Shown: positions 1-12,848, counted from the first letter of the stretch. The stretch is 64,000 nucleotides of DNA from Amaricoccus solimangrovi (GCF_006385685.1 NZ_VFRP01000001.1:434001-498000); one strand, 5' to 3'. Numbers and translations are program-made. The notes: a model not told the origin generated them from the letters alone.

Positions 1-6
1 ACAGCC

Positions 7-447
7 ATGCGCGCCCTCGTCCAGCGCACCACCGGCGCCGAGGTGCGCGTCGGCGAGCGGGTAACCGGCCGGATCGGCCCGGGCCTCGTGATCCTCGTCT
101 GCGCGATGCGCGGCGACGGCGAGGCGCAGTCGGCCTGGCTCGCGCGGAAGATCGTCGCGCTCCGGATCTTCCGCGACGCCGAGGGACGGATGAACCGCTC
201 GCTCCTCGACACGGGCGGCGCGGCGCTCGTCGTGAGCCAGTTCACCCTCGCCGCCGAGACCAAGGGCAACCGCCCGGGTTTCTCCACCGCCGCGGCGCCG
301 GAGGAGGGACGGCGGCTCTACGAGCATTTCGCCGGGCAGTTGCGCGAGCAGGGCGTCGAGGTCGGCATGGGCGAGTTCGGCGCCGACATGGCGGTGTCGC
401 TCGTCAACGACGGGCCGGTGACCATCTGGCTCGACACCGAACGCTAG
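7..447 (+). CDS. dtd: D-aminoacyl-tRNA deacylase
   Basis: Encodes a 146-residue cytosolic deacylase that hydrolyses D-amino acids (and mischarged glycine) from tRNA. The length matches the DTD family (about 145 residues). The two family signatures are visible: a SQFTLAA stretch near residue 79, corresponding to the usual SQFTLxxD active-site motif, and NDGPVT near residue 134, corresponding to the Gly-Pro cross-subunit chirality motif (NxGPVT). The ATG at the window edge gives the expected N-terminus MRALVQR. The gene is convergent with the next gene; a GC-rich 7-bp hairpin lies between them. The identification is secure from full-length family resemblance. Confidence 0.95.
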   Translation: MRALVQRTTGAEVRVGERVTGRIGPGLVILVCAMRGDGEAQSAWLARKIVALRIFRDAEGRMNRSLLDTGGAALVVSQFTLAAETKGNRPGFSTAAAPEEGRRLYEHFAGQLREQGVEVGMGEFGADMAVSLVNDGPVTIWLDTER

Positions 448-466
448 CGGGGCCGCGGCGCCCCGC
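447..466. terminator. GC-rich hairpin between convergent genes
   Basis: Perfect 7-bp inverted repeat GCGGGGC / GCCCCGC with a 6-nt loop, starting at the dtd stop and lying before the convergent J-domain gene. There is no T-run on either side, so intrinsic termination is only a possibility. Confidence 0.35.
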
Positions 467-474
467 CGCGCCGC

Positions 475-1176
475 TCACTCCGCCGGCTGCAACTCGCGCG
501 CGCGGCGCGAGATTTCCTCCCAGGCCCGGTTGATCGTGGCGAGCCGGGCATTGGCGAGGTTCACCGTCTCGACCGGCAGGCCGCGGGCGATCATCTTGTC
601 CGGGTGATGCGCGCGCACCAGTTCGCGCCAGCGCGAGCGGACCTCGGGCAGCGAGGCCTCGCGCGGGACGCCCAGCACCTTCCAGGGGTCGCGGGCCTCG
701 CTCGAGGTCATCCGCGCCTCGACGCAGGCGAAGACCGCCTCCGGAACGCCGAAGATCTCCGCGACGCGCGACAGGAAACCGGCCTCCTGCTCGTGATAGC
801 TCCCGTCCGCGAGCGCGATGTGGAAGAGCCCCTCCAGCAGATCCTCGAGAATGCGCGGCTGATCGGCGAACATGCGGGCGATCTGGCTGGCATAGGCCTC
901 GAACCCGGCGATGTCCTGCCGCGCGAGGTTGAAGACGCGCGCGGCCGCCGGCTCGTCGCGCGGGTCGATGTGGAAGACCTGGCGGAAGGCCGTGACCTCG
1001 GAGGCATTCACCCGCCCGTCCGCCTTCGCCATCTTCGCGGCGAGGCAGATGATCGCGATGGTGAAGGCGACGCTGCGTTCCGGCGGCGCGGCGCGCCGCT
1101 CGAACATCGAGAGCAGCGCCTCGCCCCTGGCGACGATGGCGGAGATGACTTCCGTGATGCGGGTCCAGATCGACAT
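475..1176 (-). CDS. TerB/DjlA-type J-domain co-chaperone
   Basis: A 233-residue protein with two parts. Residues about 30-150 resemble the TerB-like helical domain found in DjlA (IICLAAKMAKADG, then a second repeat-like ALADGSYHEQE). Residues about 163-233 form a C-terminal J-domain with the diagnostic HPDK loop (HHPDKMI), which stimulates DnaK ATPase. DjlA has an N-terminal membrane anchor; here the first 28 residues are only amphipathic, so the location is uncertain. The start at the ATG complementary to 1174-1176 gives a compact N-terminus. Function is inferred as a specialised DnaK partner; the client is unknown. Confidence 0.85.
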   Translation of the reverse strand: MSIWTRITEVISAIVARGEALLSMFERRAAPPERSVAFTIAIICLAAKMAKADGRVNASEVTAFRQVFHIDPRDEPAAARVFNLARQDIAGFEAYASQIARMFADQPRILEDLLEGLFHIALADGSYHEQEAGFLSRVAEIFGVPEAVFACVEARMTSSEARDPWKVLGVPREASLPEVRSRWRELVRAHHPDKMIARGLPVETVNLANARLATINRAWEEISRRARELQPAE

Positions 1177-1242
1177 CCCGCCACCTTAGCAAATGCGACG
1201 CCAAGGCGCATAGGGCATTCGGGACCGCGCGCGAAGACGTTC

Positions 1243-1725
1243 CTACGCGTCGAGCGTCTTCTGCATCAGCACGAGATCGTGCCAGCGGCCGAATTTCCAG
1301 CCGACCTCCGGCATGCGGCCGGTCACGACGAAGCCCCGCGCGAGGTGAAAGGCGAGGCCGGCCGCGTTCTCGCCCGAGACGCCGGCGACGAGCGTATGCG
1401 CGCCCGCGTCGCGCGCCGCCGCGCAGATCGCCGAGAGGAGCGCGCGCCCGACGCCCCGGCCGCGGGCCTCGGGCGCGAGCAGGATCGTGTGCTCCATCGT
1501 CCGCGCATAACCGGGGCCGCCCCGGAACTGGGCGAAGGTGGCGAAGCCGAGAAAGCCCCGCTCCTCCGCCACGAGAAAGGCGGGGCGGGTCGCGATCGCC
1601 TCCGCCACCTCGGCCAGGCTTTTCTCCGCCGGGTTGAAGGTAACGATCGTGTCGCGGATGATGTGGTTCCAGAGCGCGGCGATGGCGCTTGCATCCCCCT
1701 CGGTGGCGTGCCTGATTGTGACCAT
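1243..1725 (-). CDS. GNAT-family N-acetyltransferase (phosphinothricin acetyltransferase-like)
   Basis: A 160-residue single-domain GNAT enzyme that would transfer acetyl from acetyl-CoA to a small amine. The CoA-binding motif A is clear ([14 protein letters not shown], residues about 100-113), and the N-terminal [20 protein letters not shown] and the [14 protein letters not shown] end resemble the Pat/Bar and methionine-sulfoximine acetyltransferase branch. The reading frame extends further upstream, but the residues before MVTIRH are low-complexity antisense translation of the neighbouring oxoprolinase, so the start at 1725 is preferred. It is divergent from the oxoprolinase gene with a 67-bp gap. 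The real substrate cannot be told from sequence. Confidence 0.85.
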   Translation of the reverse strand: MVTIRHATEGDASAIAALWNHIIRDTIVTFNPAEKSLAEVAEAIATRPAFLVAEERGFLGFATFAQFRGGPGYARTMEHTILLAPEARGRGVGRALLSAICAAARDAGAHTLVAGVSGENAAGLAFHLARGFVVTGRMPEVGWKFGRWHDLVLMQKTLDA

Positions 1726-1792
1726 CGTGAAGCTCCGTCGAATAGTCCCGCATAGGCGCCCCGCGCGGGGCTGTCGAGGGTCGGGAGAGAGC

Positions 1793-5410
<3,618 letters not shown>

Positions 5411-5424
5411 GCGCGGAGGACAGG

Positions 5425-5718
5425 GTGGAAAACGGGAAGCCGGGCGTCTCGATCGCCTATTGCACGCAGTGCCACTGGCTGCTTCGCGCCGCCTGGATGG
5501 CGCAGGAACTGCTCTCGACCTTCTCGGAGGAACTGGGCTCGGTCACGCTGATTCCCGGCACGGGCGGGATCTTCGAGATCCGGGTCGGCGACGACCTGAT
5601 CTGGGAACGCAAGCGCGACGGCGGCTTTCCCGATGTCCGGACGCTGAAGCGGTTGGTGCGCGACCGGATCGATCCGGAGCGCGATCTCGGCCATGTCGAC
5701 CGTGCCAATCCGGCATGA
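5425..5718 (+). CDS. Rdx-family (SelW/SelT/SelH-like) thioredoxin-fold protein
   Basis: A 97-residue protein with the Rdx hallmark near its start: a beta-strand followed by C13-T-Q-C16 (IAYCTQCHW), then GGIFEIRVG and GGFPDVRTLKRLVRD, which fit the second half of the SelW/SelT-type thioredoxin-like fold. It is the cysteine version; no selenocysteine codon is present. The start is a GTG at 5425 with a GGAGGA ribosome site five bases upstream, so it is missed by ATG-only calling. It lies 14 bp after 5-oxoprolinase and is probably cotranscribed. SelW-type proteins are linked to glutathione-dependent redox chemistry, which agrees with the neighbour, but the partner here is inferred. Confidence 0.85.
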   Translation: MENGKPGVSIAYCTQCHWLLRAAWMAQELLSTFSEELGSVTLIPGTGGIFEIRVGDDLIWERKRDGGFPDVRTLKRLVRDRIDPERDLGHVDRANPA

Positions 5719-5760
5719 GCCGGGCGACTGTTTCCATATCGGCATAGCTCTATTGCGCGC

Positions 5761-5776
5761 GAAACCACTTGGTTTC
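5761..5776. promoter_or_regulatory. Palindromic operator candidate upstream of nitroreductase
   Basis: Perfect 7-bp inverted repeat GAAACCA-CT-TGGTTTC, 63 bp before the nitroreductase start, in a short AT-richer promoter-like stretch (a possible TTGGTT/TAGATG pair overlaps it). Size and position suit a dimeric repressor such as an HxlR or TetR protein, but no regulator gene adjoins it. Confidence 0.45.
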
Positions 5777-5839
5777 GGTCCGTGACGCGATAGATGTGTT
5801 CCGTGAGCGGCGGGAAGGCCGCGGAAAGGAACGAGTGCC

Positions 5840-6442
5840 ATGAACCAGATCACCCCCATCACCCGCACCTCGGAACACGATGTCGATCCGCTGTTTCTCG
5901 ACCGCTGGTCGCCGCGCGCCTATGACGGGCAGCCGCTGACCGAGGCGGAACTGCTGAGGATCCTCGAGGCCGCGCACTGGGCGCCCTCGGCCTACAACTT
6001 TCAGCCCTGGCGCTTCGTCTACGCGCTGAAGGGCACGCCGGAATTCGACAAGCTCCTCGGCCTTCTGGTCGAGTTCAACCAGAGCTGGGCGAAGGACGCC
6101 GGCGCGCTGGTCTTCATCGTCTCGAAGACGCACAGCCTCGCGCCGGGCGCCGAGAAGGAGACCGAGCTCTACAGCCATTCCTTCGACGCCGGCGCCGCCT
6201 GGGGCCTGCTGTCGCTGCAGGCGCGTCTGTCGGGCTTCTACGCCCACGGCATGACCGGGCTGAAATTCGACGCGCTGAACGAGGGACTTGGCGTGCCAGA
6301 AGGCTACCGCGTCGAGGCCGCGACCGCGATCGGCCGGATCGCCGATCCCTCGGTCCTGCCGGAGGGCCTGCGCGGCGGCGAGGTGCCGAGCAAGCGCAAG
6401 CCGCTCGCGGAAGTCGTCTTCAAGGGCGAACTCACCGCCTGA
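5840..6442 (+). CDS. Nitroreductase-family FMN oxidoreductase
   Basis: A 200-residue single-domain nitroreductase, an FMN- and NAD(P)H-dependent homodimeric enzyme class acting on nitroaromatics, quinones or flavins. The N-terminal SPRAYDGQPLTEAELLRILEAAHWAPSAYN pattern (residues about 24-55; Arg then the APSAYNxQPW segment) is the FMN-phosphate and ring binding signature, and the C-terminal PEGYRVEAATAIGRI segment is also typical. The AGGAACGAG ribosome site supports the ATG at 5840. It stands alone, with a palindrome in its promoter region and a strong terminator directly after. The physiological substrate is unknown. Confidence 0.9.
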   Translation: MNQITPITRTSEHDVDPLFLDRWSPRAYDGQPLTEAELLRILEAAHWAPSAYNFQPWRFVYALKGTPEFDKLLGLLVEFNQSWAKDAGALVFIVSKTHSLAPGAEKETELYSHSFDAGAAWGLLSLQARLSGFYAHGMTGLKFDALNEGLGVPEGYRVEAATAIGRIADPSVLPEGLRGGEVPSKRKPLAEVVFKGELTA

Positions 6443-6457
6443 ACTGGCTGAAGCACC

Positions 6458-6487
6458 AAGGCCGCGCCCCGGGCGCGGCCTTTTTCT
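6458..6487 (+). terminator. Rho-independent terminator after nitroreductase
   Basis: Twelve-base complementary arms AAGGCCGCGCCC and GGGCGCGGCCTT, almost without a loop, run into TTTTTCTTT. It begins 15 bp after the nitroreductase stop. Confidence 0.85.
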
Positions 6488-6490
6488 TTG

Positions 6491-6586
6491 GCGTAGGGCG
6501 GACCTCGGTCCGCCATCCGGCGCGGCGGGGAAGGCGGACAGATGTCCGCCCTACTTCGCTCCGTGGGGCGGACCGCGGTCCGCCTC
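6491..6586. repeat. GTAGGGCGGAC palindromic repeat element, copy 1
   Basis: A cluster of related palindromes between the convergent nitroreductase and ilvH genes. GTAGGGCGGAC (6493-6503) is matched by its inverse GTCCGCCCTAC (6544-6554). Inside are GGCGGACC-TC-GGTCCGCC (6497-6514) and a third unit, GGCGGACCGCGGTCCGCC, near 6567-6584. A second copy of the same units occurs at 54661-54714, also between convergent genes, so this is a dispersed REP-like element. Confidence 0.8.
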
Positions 6587-6592
6587 CGCCGC

Positions 6593-7165
6593 TCAATCCG
6601 GCGCGAAGCCGCCGCGCGCGATCGCGGCGACGCCGGTGCGCGCCACCTCGACCACGCCGAGCGGGCGCATCAGCTCGATGAAGGCGTCGACCTTGGTCGG
6701 CGCGCCGGTCAGCTCGAAGACGAAGCTCTCGAGCGTCGTGTCCACCACCTTCGCGCGGAACACCTCGGCGAGGCGCATCGCCTCGACGCGGCGCTCGCCC
6801 GTGCCCGCGACCTTGATGAGCGCGAGCTCGCGCGAGACCGCAGGCCCCTCCACGGTCAGGTCGTTGACCTGATGCACCGGCACCAGCCGCGAGAGCTGCG
6901 CCTTGATCTGCTCGATCACCGCCGGGGTGCCGGTCGTGACGATCGTGATCCGCGAGCGGTGGCCGAGGTGGTCGGTCTCCGCCACGGTGAGGCTCTCGAT
7001 GTTGTAGCCCCGGCCGGAGAAGAGCCCGATCACGCGGGCGAGCACGCCCGCCTCGTTGTCGACAAGCACGCAGAGCGTATGCGTCTCCCGCTGGTCCCCG
7101 AGCGGGTTCCGGAGGTCATAGGCGCTGTGGCTCGAGGCGCCCTTCTTGATGTGCAGCGCGTTCAT
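6593..7165 (-). CDS. ilvH: Acetolactate synthase small (regulatory) subunit
   Basis: A 190-residue regulatory subunit of acetolactate synthase, which activates the IlvB catalytic subunit and confers valine feedback inhibition. An N-terminal ACT domain is visible (TLCVLVDNEAGVLARVIGLF, residues about 23-42, then GYNIESLTVAET), followed by a C-terminal ACT-like domain ending GVVEVARTGV. Frame continues upstream into ilvB, but MNALHIKKG at 7165 gives the family N-terminus after a GAGGGAGAG ribosome site. It starts 16 bp after the ilvB stop, so the two are one operon controlled by the leader at 8971-9073. It ends next to a palindromic repeat element. Confidence 0.95.
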   Translation of the reverse strand: MNALHIKKGASSHSAYDLRNPLGDQRETHTLCVLVDNEAGVLARVIGLFSGRGYNIESLTVAETDHLGHRSRITIVTTGTPAVIEQIKAQLSRLVPVHQVNDLTVEGPAVSRELALIKVAGTGERRVEAMRLAEVFRAKVVDTTLESFVFELTGAPTKVDAFIELMRPLGVVEVARTGVAAIARGGFAPD

Positions 7166-7181
7166 CTCGCTCTCCCTCGCC

Positions 7182-8936
<1,755 letters not shown>

Positions 8937-8970
8937 CTTCCGTCTCCGTCTCGCTTGGCTCCCAGGCCAT

Positions 8971-8994
8971 AAAAAAACCCCCTGCGAAGGGGGC
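8971..8994 (-). terminator. ilvBH attenuator terminator
   Basis: On the minus strand, CCCCCT-TCGC-AGGGGG (8993-8978) forms a 6-bp GC stem with a tetraloop followed by seven T residues (8977-8971), a textbook intrinsic terminator placed 35 nt before the ilvB start and after a short leader peptide. Its 5' arm also belongs to a competing antiterminator stem. Confidence 0.9.
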
Positions 8995-9029
8995 GATGGC
9001 ACGGTCTCGTCGGTCGAGGCTACCGCCCC
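8990..9029 (-). promoter_or_regulatory. ilvBH antiterminator stem
   Basis: GGGGCGGTAGC (9029-9019), which overlaps the last leader-peptide codons and stop, can pair with GCCATCGCCCC (9000-8990) at ten of eleven positions (one G-U, one mismatch). That pairing takes four of the five C residues of the terminator 5' arm, so the two structures exclude each other. A ribosome finishing the leader would cover the upstream arm and allow termination; a ribosome stalled about 21 nt earlier would leave it free. Confidence 0.75.
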
Positions 9030-9073
9030 GCCGAGTCCCCGCGCCTTCCTACGATTACTAGCCGTCCGGTCAT
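9020..9073 (-). CDS. ilvL: ilvBH leader peptide (attenuation)
   Basis: A 17-residue ORF on the minus strand, MTGRLVIVGRRGDSAGR, too short for usual gene calling. It has an excellent ribosome site, GGAGG five bases before its ATG. Residues 5-8 are Leu-Val-Ile-Val encoded by CTA-GTA-ATC-GTA; CTA and GTA are very rare codons in this roughly 70% GC genome, so they are natural sensors of branched-chain aminoacyl-tRNA supply. The ORF is followed by mutually exclusive antiterminator and terminator stems before ilvB. The peptide itself probably has no function apart from its translation. Confidence 0.85.
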   Translation of the reverse strand: MTGRLVIVGRRGDSAGR

Positions 9074-9092
9074 AGGATCCTCCGTGGGGTAG

Positions 9093-9121
9093 CTCTTATG
9101 TGGACGAAGGGCGAAGGTCAA
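9093..9121 (-). promoter_or_regulatory. Promoter candidate for ilvLBH
   Basis: Minus-strand TTGACC (9121-9116), 17-bp spacer, TAAGAG (9098-9093), or CATAAG with a shorter spacer. The -35 box is good and the -10 box weak. It lies about 20 bp before the leader start codon. Confidence 0.55.
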
Positions 9122-9448
9122 CACTTCCGGCCGCCGAAAGTTGCGCTGTCCGGGGAACATGTGTTCTTTTCTGTCGCGTGATCGTCGCTGTCCGACCGAT
9201 AGTGATCGGCGCTCCGGCGCCCGGCGGCGGCGGGCGAATCAGGACGCGGCTTTCCGGCCGGCGGGCGCCGGGGCGGGGCGAGCGGCGCCCGGCCCGGGGA
9301 CCAGACGATGGTCGGGGTTCCGCCCCGTCCCGAAGGTGCGTGGGTGTAAAGCTTCGGAAAGAGGATTGCGGTGATGATGTTCCGTCGTTACCCAGACTGG
9401 GACGGATCACACGCGGCCTGAAGATCGCGGTGCAAGGGGAGGAAATCG
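9122..9448. other. Intergenic region between ilv leader and TRAP operon
   Basis: About 330 bp divergent intergenic region. It holds a short palindrome GAACA-TG-TGTTC at 9155-9166 and a very GC-rich middle (9220-9330). I see no convincing ORF, and no plus-strand promoter for the TRAP genes that I can defend. The dctQ ribosome site (GGGGAGGAAA) closes it. Confidence 0.5.
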
Positions 9449-9988
9449 ATGAAGGGTCTGCTTCGGCTCTCGGGTGTCATCGACCGGATCAGCCTGTTCT
9501 TCGGCTGGATCTCGGCGGGGCTCGTGCTGCTCAGTTGCCTGACGAGCGCGCTGAACGCGCTGTCGCGCTATCTCTTCAACATCAGTTCCAATGCCTGGCT
9601 CGAGGTGCAGTGGCAGATGTTCGCCGGCATCTTCCTGCTCGGCGCGGCGCAGGTGCTGAAGATGAACGAGCATGTCCGGGTCGACCTGCTCTACGGTCCG
9701 CGGTCGCACCGGGGCAAGCTCTGGACCGACGTCTTCGGGATCATCGCCTTTCTCTTCCCCGCGATGCTCATCATGGGCTTCTACGCGTGGGAATTCTTCA
9801 TGACCGCCTATCTCAGCAACGAGCATTCCTCCAACGCCGGCGGAACCGTGCTCTGGCCGGTGAAGCTCCTGCTGCCGGTCGGGCTGTTCCTCGTGCTGCT
9901 CCAGGGGATCTCGGAGCTCATCAAGCGCGTCGCGGGCCTGCGCGGCGACTCGGACGAGACGCTCGAATACGAGCGCCCGGTGCAATGA
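9449..9988 (+). CDS. TRAP transporter small permease (DctQ / FcbT2-like)
   Basis: A 179-residue membrane protein with four predicted helices (residues about 15-40, 55-70, 90-115 and 130-155), the size and topology of the DctQ subunit of tripartite ATP-independent periplasmic transporters. The pattern WLEVQWQMFAGIFLLGAAQVLKMNEHVRVDLLYG is characteristic of the DctQ family. Together with the following DctM-like permease and DctP-like binding protein it forms a complete Na+-coupled uptake system for organic acids. A GGGGAGGAAA ribosome site precedes the ATG. It is first in the three-gene operon, divergent from ilvBH. Confidence 0.9.
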   Translation: MKGLLRLSGVIDRISLFFGWISAGLVLLSCLTSALNALSRYLFNISSNAWLEVQWQMFAGIFLLGAAQVLKMNEHVRVDLLYGPRSHRGKLWTDVFGIIAFLFPAMLIMGFYAWEFFMTAYLSNEHSSNAGGTVLWPVKLLLPVGLFLVLLQGISELIKRVAGLRGDSDETLEYERPVQ

Positions 9989-10019
9989 CGGCGCGGCTTC
10001 CCTTCGGAAAGGCCCTCTG

Positions 10020-11486
10020 ATGCTCGAATACGGCTACATGGCGCCGACGATGTTCGCCGGCCTCGTCTGCTTCCTGCTGTTCGGCTTCCCGGTCGCCTTC
10101 TCGCTCGCGGCGCTGGGGCTGTTCTTCGGCTTCCTCGCGATCCAGGTCGGCTATTTCGGGCCGGAGTTCCTGCAGGCGCTGCCCTACCGGACCTTCGGCA
10201 TCATGTCGAACGACCTGCTGCTCGCGATCCCGTTCTTCACCTTCCTCGGCGCGGTGCTGGAGCGAAGCGGGTTGGCCGAGGATCTGCTCGAGGGGGCGGG
10301 GCAGCTCTTCGGGCCGTTTCCGGGCGGCCTCGCCTTCGCCGTCGTGCTCGTCGGCGCGATCCTCGGCGCGGTCACCGGGACGGTCGCGGCCTCGGTCATC
10401 GCGATGGGGATGATCTCGCTCCCGGTGATGCTCAAGTACGGCTACGACATGCGGGTGGGCACCGGCGTCATCGCGGCCTCGGGCACGATCGCCCAGGTGA
10501 TCCCGCCCTCGCTCGTGCTCATCATCCTCGCCGACCAGCTCGGCGTCTCGGTCGGCGACATGTATCTCGGCGCGGTCGGACCCTCGATCCTGCAGATCTC
10601 GCTCTTCCTCGCCTTCATCCTCGTGCTCGCGCTCTTCCGGCCCGCGCTGGTGCCGCCGCTGCCGGCGGAGGCGCGCACGCTTCGCGGCTGGGCGCTGGCG
10701 CTCAAGGTCGCGAAGGGCATGGTCCCGTCGCTCGTGCTGATCTTCCTCGTGCTCGGCACCATCTTCCTTGGCCTGGCGACGCCGACGGAGGCCGGCGCGA
10801 TGGGGGCCTGCGGCGCGATCCTGCTCTCGATCCTGCATCGCCGCTTCTCGGTGCCGACGCTGTGGCAGGCGATGGTGACGACGGCGCGGATCACCTCGAT
10901 GGTGGTCTTCATCCTGATCGGCGCGACGGTGTTCAGCCTCGTCTTCCAGGGCGTGAACGGCGGCCGCTGGATCGAGCACATGCTCTCGAGCCTGCCGGGC
11001 GGGCGGACGGGGTTCCTGCTCTTCGTGATGGTCTTCGTCTTCTTCCTGGCCTTCTTCCTCGACTTCTTCGAGATCTGCTTCATCGTCGTGCCGCTCTTGC
11101 TGCCGGCCGCGCACGCGCTCGACATCAACATGATCTGGTTCGGGCTGCTGCTCTGCGCCAACATCCAGACCTCGTTCATGCACCCGCCCTTCGGCTTCGC
11201 GCTCTTCTACCTGCGCGGCATCGCGCCGCCCGAGGTGAAGAGCCGCGACATCTACTGGGGCTCGATCCCCTGGATCTGCCTGCAGCTCATCATGGTGGGG
11301 ATCCTCGTGTTCTTCCCCGGCGTGGTGACGGGGTTCATCGGCGAGCACGAGGAACTCGACCCGGCGGCGGTGCAGCAGCAGCTCGACAATCTCGTGGTGC
11401 CGGGGATCGAGGCGCCCGACACCGAAGGCGGCCTGCCCGGGCTCGACATCGCGCCGGCGCCGGACTTTTCCGAACCGGCCAAGTGA
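10020..11486 (+). CDS. TRAP transporter large permease (DctM / FcbT3-like)
   Basis: A 488-residue polytopic protein, the DctM subunit that carries the transport path. The family GTVAASVIAMG and SGTIAQVIPPSLVLIILADQLGVSVGDMYLGA segments, and the ATPTEAGAMGACGA-type re-entrant motif (LATPTEAGAMGACGA near residue 258), are present. At 488 residues it is longer than the common 425-residue DctM and ends in an acidic tail (about residues 440-488). That length is seen in the mannitol/chloroaromatic-type (FcbT3, TakM) branch. It follows dctQ after 31 bp and precedes the binding protein by 37 bp. Confidence 0.92.
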   Translation: MLEYGYMAPTMFAGLVCFLLFGFPVAFSLAALGLFFGFLAIQVGYFGPEFLQALPYRTFGIMSNDLLLAIPFFTFLGAVLERSGLAEDLLEGAGQLFGPFPGGLAFAVVLVGAILGAVTGTVAASVIAMGMISLPVMLKYGYDMRVGTGVIAASGTIAQVIPPSLVLIILADQLGVSVGDMYLGAVGPSILQISLFLAFILVLALFRPALVPPLPAEARTLRGWALALKVAKGMVPSLVLIFLVLGTIFLGLATPTEAGAMGACGAILLSILHRRFSVPTLWQAMVTTARITSMVVFILIGATVFSLVFQGVNGGRWIEHMLSSLPGGRTGFLLFVMVFVFFLAFFLDFFEICFIVVPLLLPAAHALDINMIWFGLLLCANIQTSFMHPPFGFALFYLRGIAPPEVKSRDIYWGSIPWICLQLIMVGILVFFPGVVTGFIGEHEELDPAAVQQQLDNLVVPGIEAPDTEGGLPGLDIAPAPDFSEPAK

Positions 11487-11523
11487 CGGCCGATCGCAAA
11501 CCATCAAGGGAGGAATGAACCAC

Positions 11524-12624
11524 ATGGAAAGACGCAAGTTCCTGAAGACCGCCGCGACCGGCGGCGCCGCCGCCGCGCTCGCGGCGCCGCTCGCCGCCCC
11601 GGCGATCGCGCAGGAGGCGCCGACGATACGCTGGCGCCTCACCTCGGGCTTCCCGCGCTCGCTCGACACGATCTACGGCGCGGCGGAGACCTTCGCCGAC
11701 CACGTGAAGGCGATGTCGGGCGGCAAGATCGAGATCCAGGTCTTCCCCGCGGGCGAGATCGTGCCGACCCCGCAGGCGGCCGAGGCCGTCGCCACCAACA
11801 CCGTCGAGATGGCGCATACCTGCTCCTACTACTACTGGGGCAAGGATCCGACCTTCGCGCTAGGCACCGCCGTGCCGTTCGGGCTCAATGCGCGGCTGAT
11901 GAACGGCTGGCTCTACCAGGGCGGCGGCAACGACATGCTGAACGCCTTCTACGCGAAGCAGAACCTCTACGGCATCGCCGGCGGCAATACCGGCGTGCAG
12001 ATGGGCGGCTGGTGGCGCAAGGAGATCACCTCCGCCGAGGATCTCAAGGGCGTCAAGATGCGCATCGCCGGCATCGCCGGCAAGGTGATGGAGAAGCTCG
12101 GCGTCGTGCCGCAGCAGATCCCGGGCGGCGACATCTATCCCTCGCTGGAGCGCGGCACGATCGACGCGGCGGAATGGATCGGGCCCTATGACGACCAGAA
12201 GCTCGGCTTCAACAAGGTCGCGCCCTACTACTACTATCCCGGCTTCTGGGAAGGCGGCCCGACGATCCACTTCTTCATCAACCTCGACAAGTGGAACGAG
12301 CTGCCCGAGGACTACAAGGCGATCATGATCAACGCGGGCGCCTATGCCAACACGGACATGATGGCGCGCTACGACACGCTGAACCCGGGCGCGCTGAAGA
12401 GCCTGATCGCCGGGGGCGCGAAGCTGAAGCCCTTCCCGCAGGACGTGCTCGAGGCGGCCTTCGCGGCGTCGCACGAGGTCTATGACGAGATCTCGGCCTC
12501 CAACGCCGATTTCAAGCAGATCTGGGACAGCATGAAGGCCTACCGCGGCGAGGGGTATCTCTGGTACCAGGTCGCCGAATACAGCTTCGACACCTTCCAG
12601 ATCCGCAACCGCACCAAGGGCTGA
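11524..12624 (+). CDS. TRAP solute-binding protein, TakP/FcbT1-like, Tat-exported
   Basis: A 366-residue periplasmic binding protein of the TRAP system. The N-terminus MERRKFLKTAATGG is a twin-arginine signal (RRKFLK), followed by an Ala-rich core and AIA-QE as the likely cleavage site near residue 31. The mature part has the aromatic runs CSYYYWGKDP and PYYYYPGFWEGGP and the AAEWIGPYDDQKLG segment typical of the dimeric 2-oxo-acid/mannitol-chloroaromatic branch, of which Rhodobacter TakP is the structural model. An ATG nine bases upstream sits almost on the GGGAGG ribosome site, so 11524 is preferred. A 2-oxo acid or related carboxylate ligand is inferred only from subfamily. Confidence 0.9.
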   Translation: MERRKFLKTAATGGAAAALAAPLAAPAIAQEAPTIRWRLTSGFPRSLDTIYGAAETFADHVKAMSGGKIEIQVFPAGEIVPTPQAAEAVATNTVEMAHTCSYYYWGKDPTFALGTAVPFGLNARLMNGWLYQGGGNDMLNAFYAKQNLYGIAGGNTGVQMGGWWRKEITSAEDLKGVKMRIAGIAGKVMEKLGVVPQQIPGGDIYPSLERGTIDAAEWIGPYDDQKLGFNKVAPYYYYPGFWEGGPTIHFFINLDKWNELPEDYKAIMINAGAYANTDMMARYDTLNPGALKSLIAGGAKLKPFPQDVLEAAFAASHEVYDEISASNADFKQIWDSMKAYRGEGYLWYQVAEYSFDTFQIRNRTKG

Positions 12625-12674
12625 TCGGGACGGGGATCCGCGCCGGGCTCCGGGCGGATCTCCTCCATCTCTCG

Positions 12675-12704
12675 CTGGCCGGGGCGCGCGCGCGCCTCGG
12701 CCAG
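12675..12704 (+). terminator. Hairpin downstream of TRAP operon
   Basis: CTGGCC (12675-12680) pairs with GGCCAG (12699-12704), with further GGGCGC/GCGCC pairing inside. There is no T-run, so its role as a terminator is uncertain. It lies 50 bp after the binding protein stop. Confidence 0.4.
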
Positions 12705-12848
12705 ACGCGTTTCCGGCCGCGTTTCCCGGGCCGGGCAAGGCCTTGATGGCGTTTACCGTTTCGACAATGCCGGTTGGAATGGCGGTCGCGGCGCAGTAAG
12801 GTCGCGACCGCGCCCGGGCATCGCGCGCGATCAGGAGACGGCACACGC

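Noticed and set aside
5425-5718. Selenoprotein (SelW with selenocysteine)
   Set aside because: The redox motif is Cys-Thr-Gln-Cys with ordinary codons. No in-frame TGA or SECIS-like hairpin was seen.
9155-9166. LexA-type (GAACN4GTTC) box between ilv and TRAP genes
   Set aside because: It matches the Gram-positive SOS box, but alphaproteobacterial LexA uses a direct repeat (GTTCN7GTTC). Neither neighbour is an SOS gene, so a chance palindrome is more likely.
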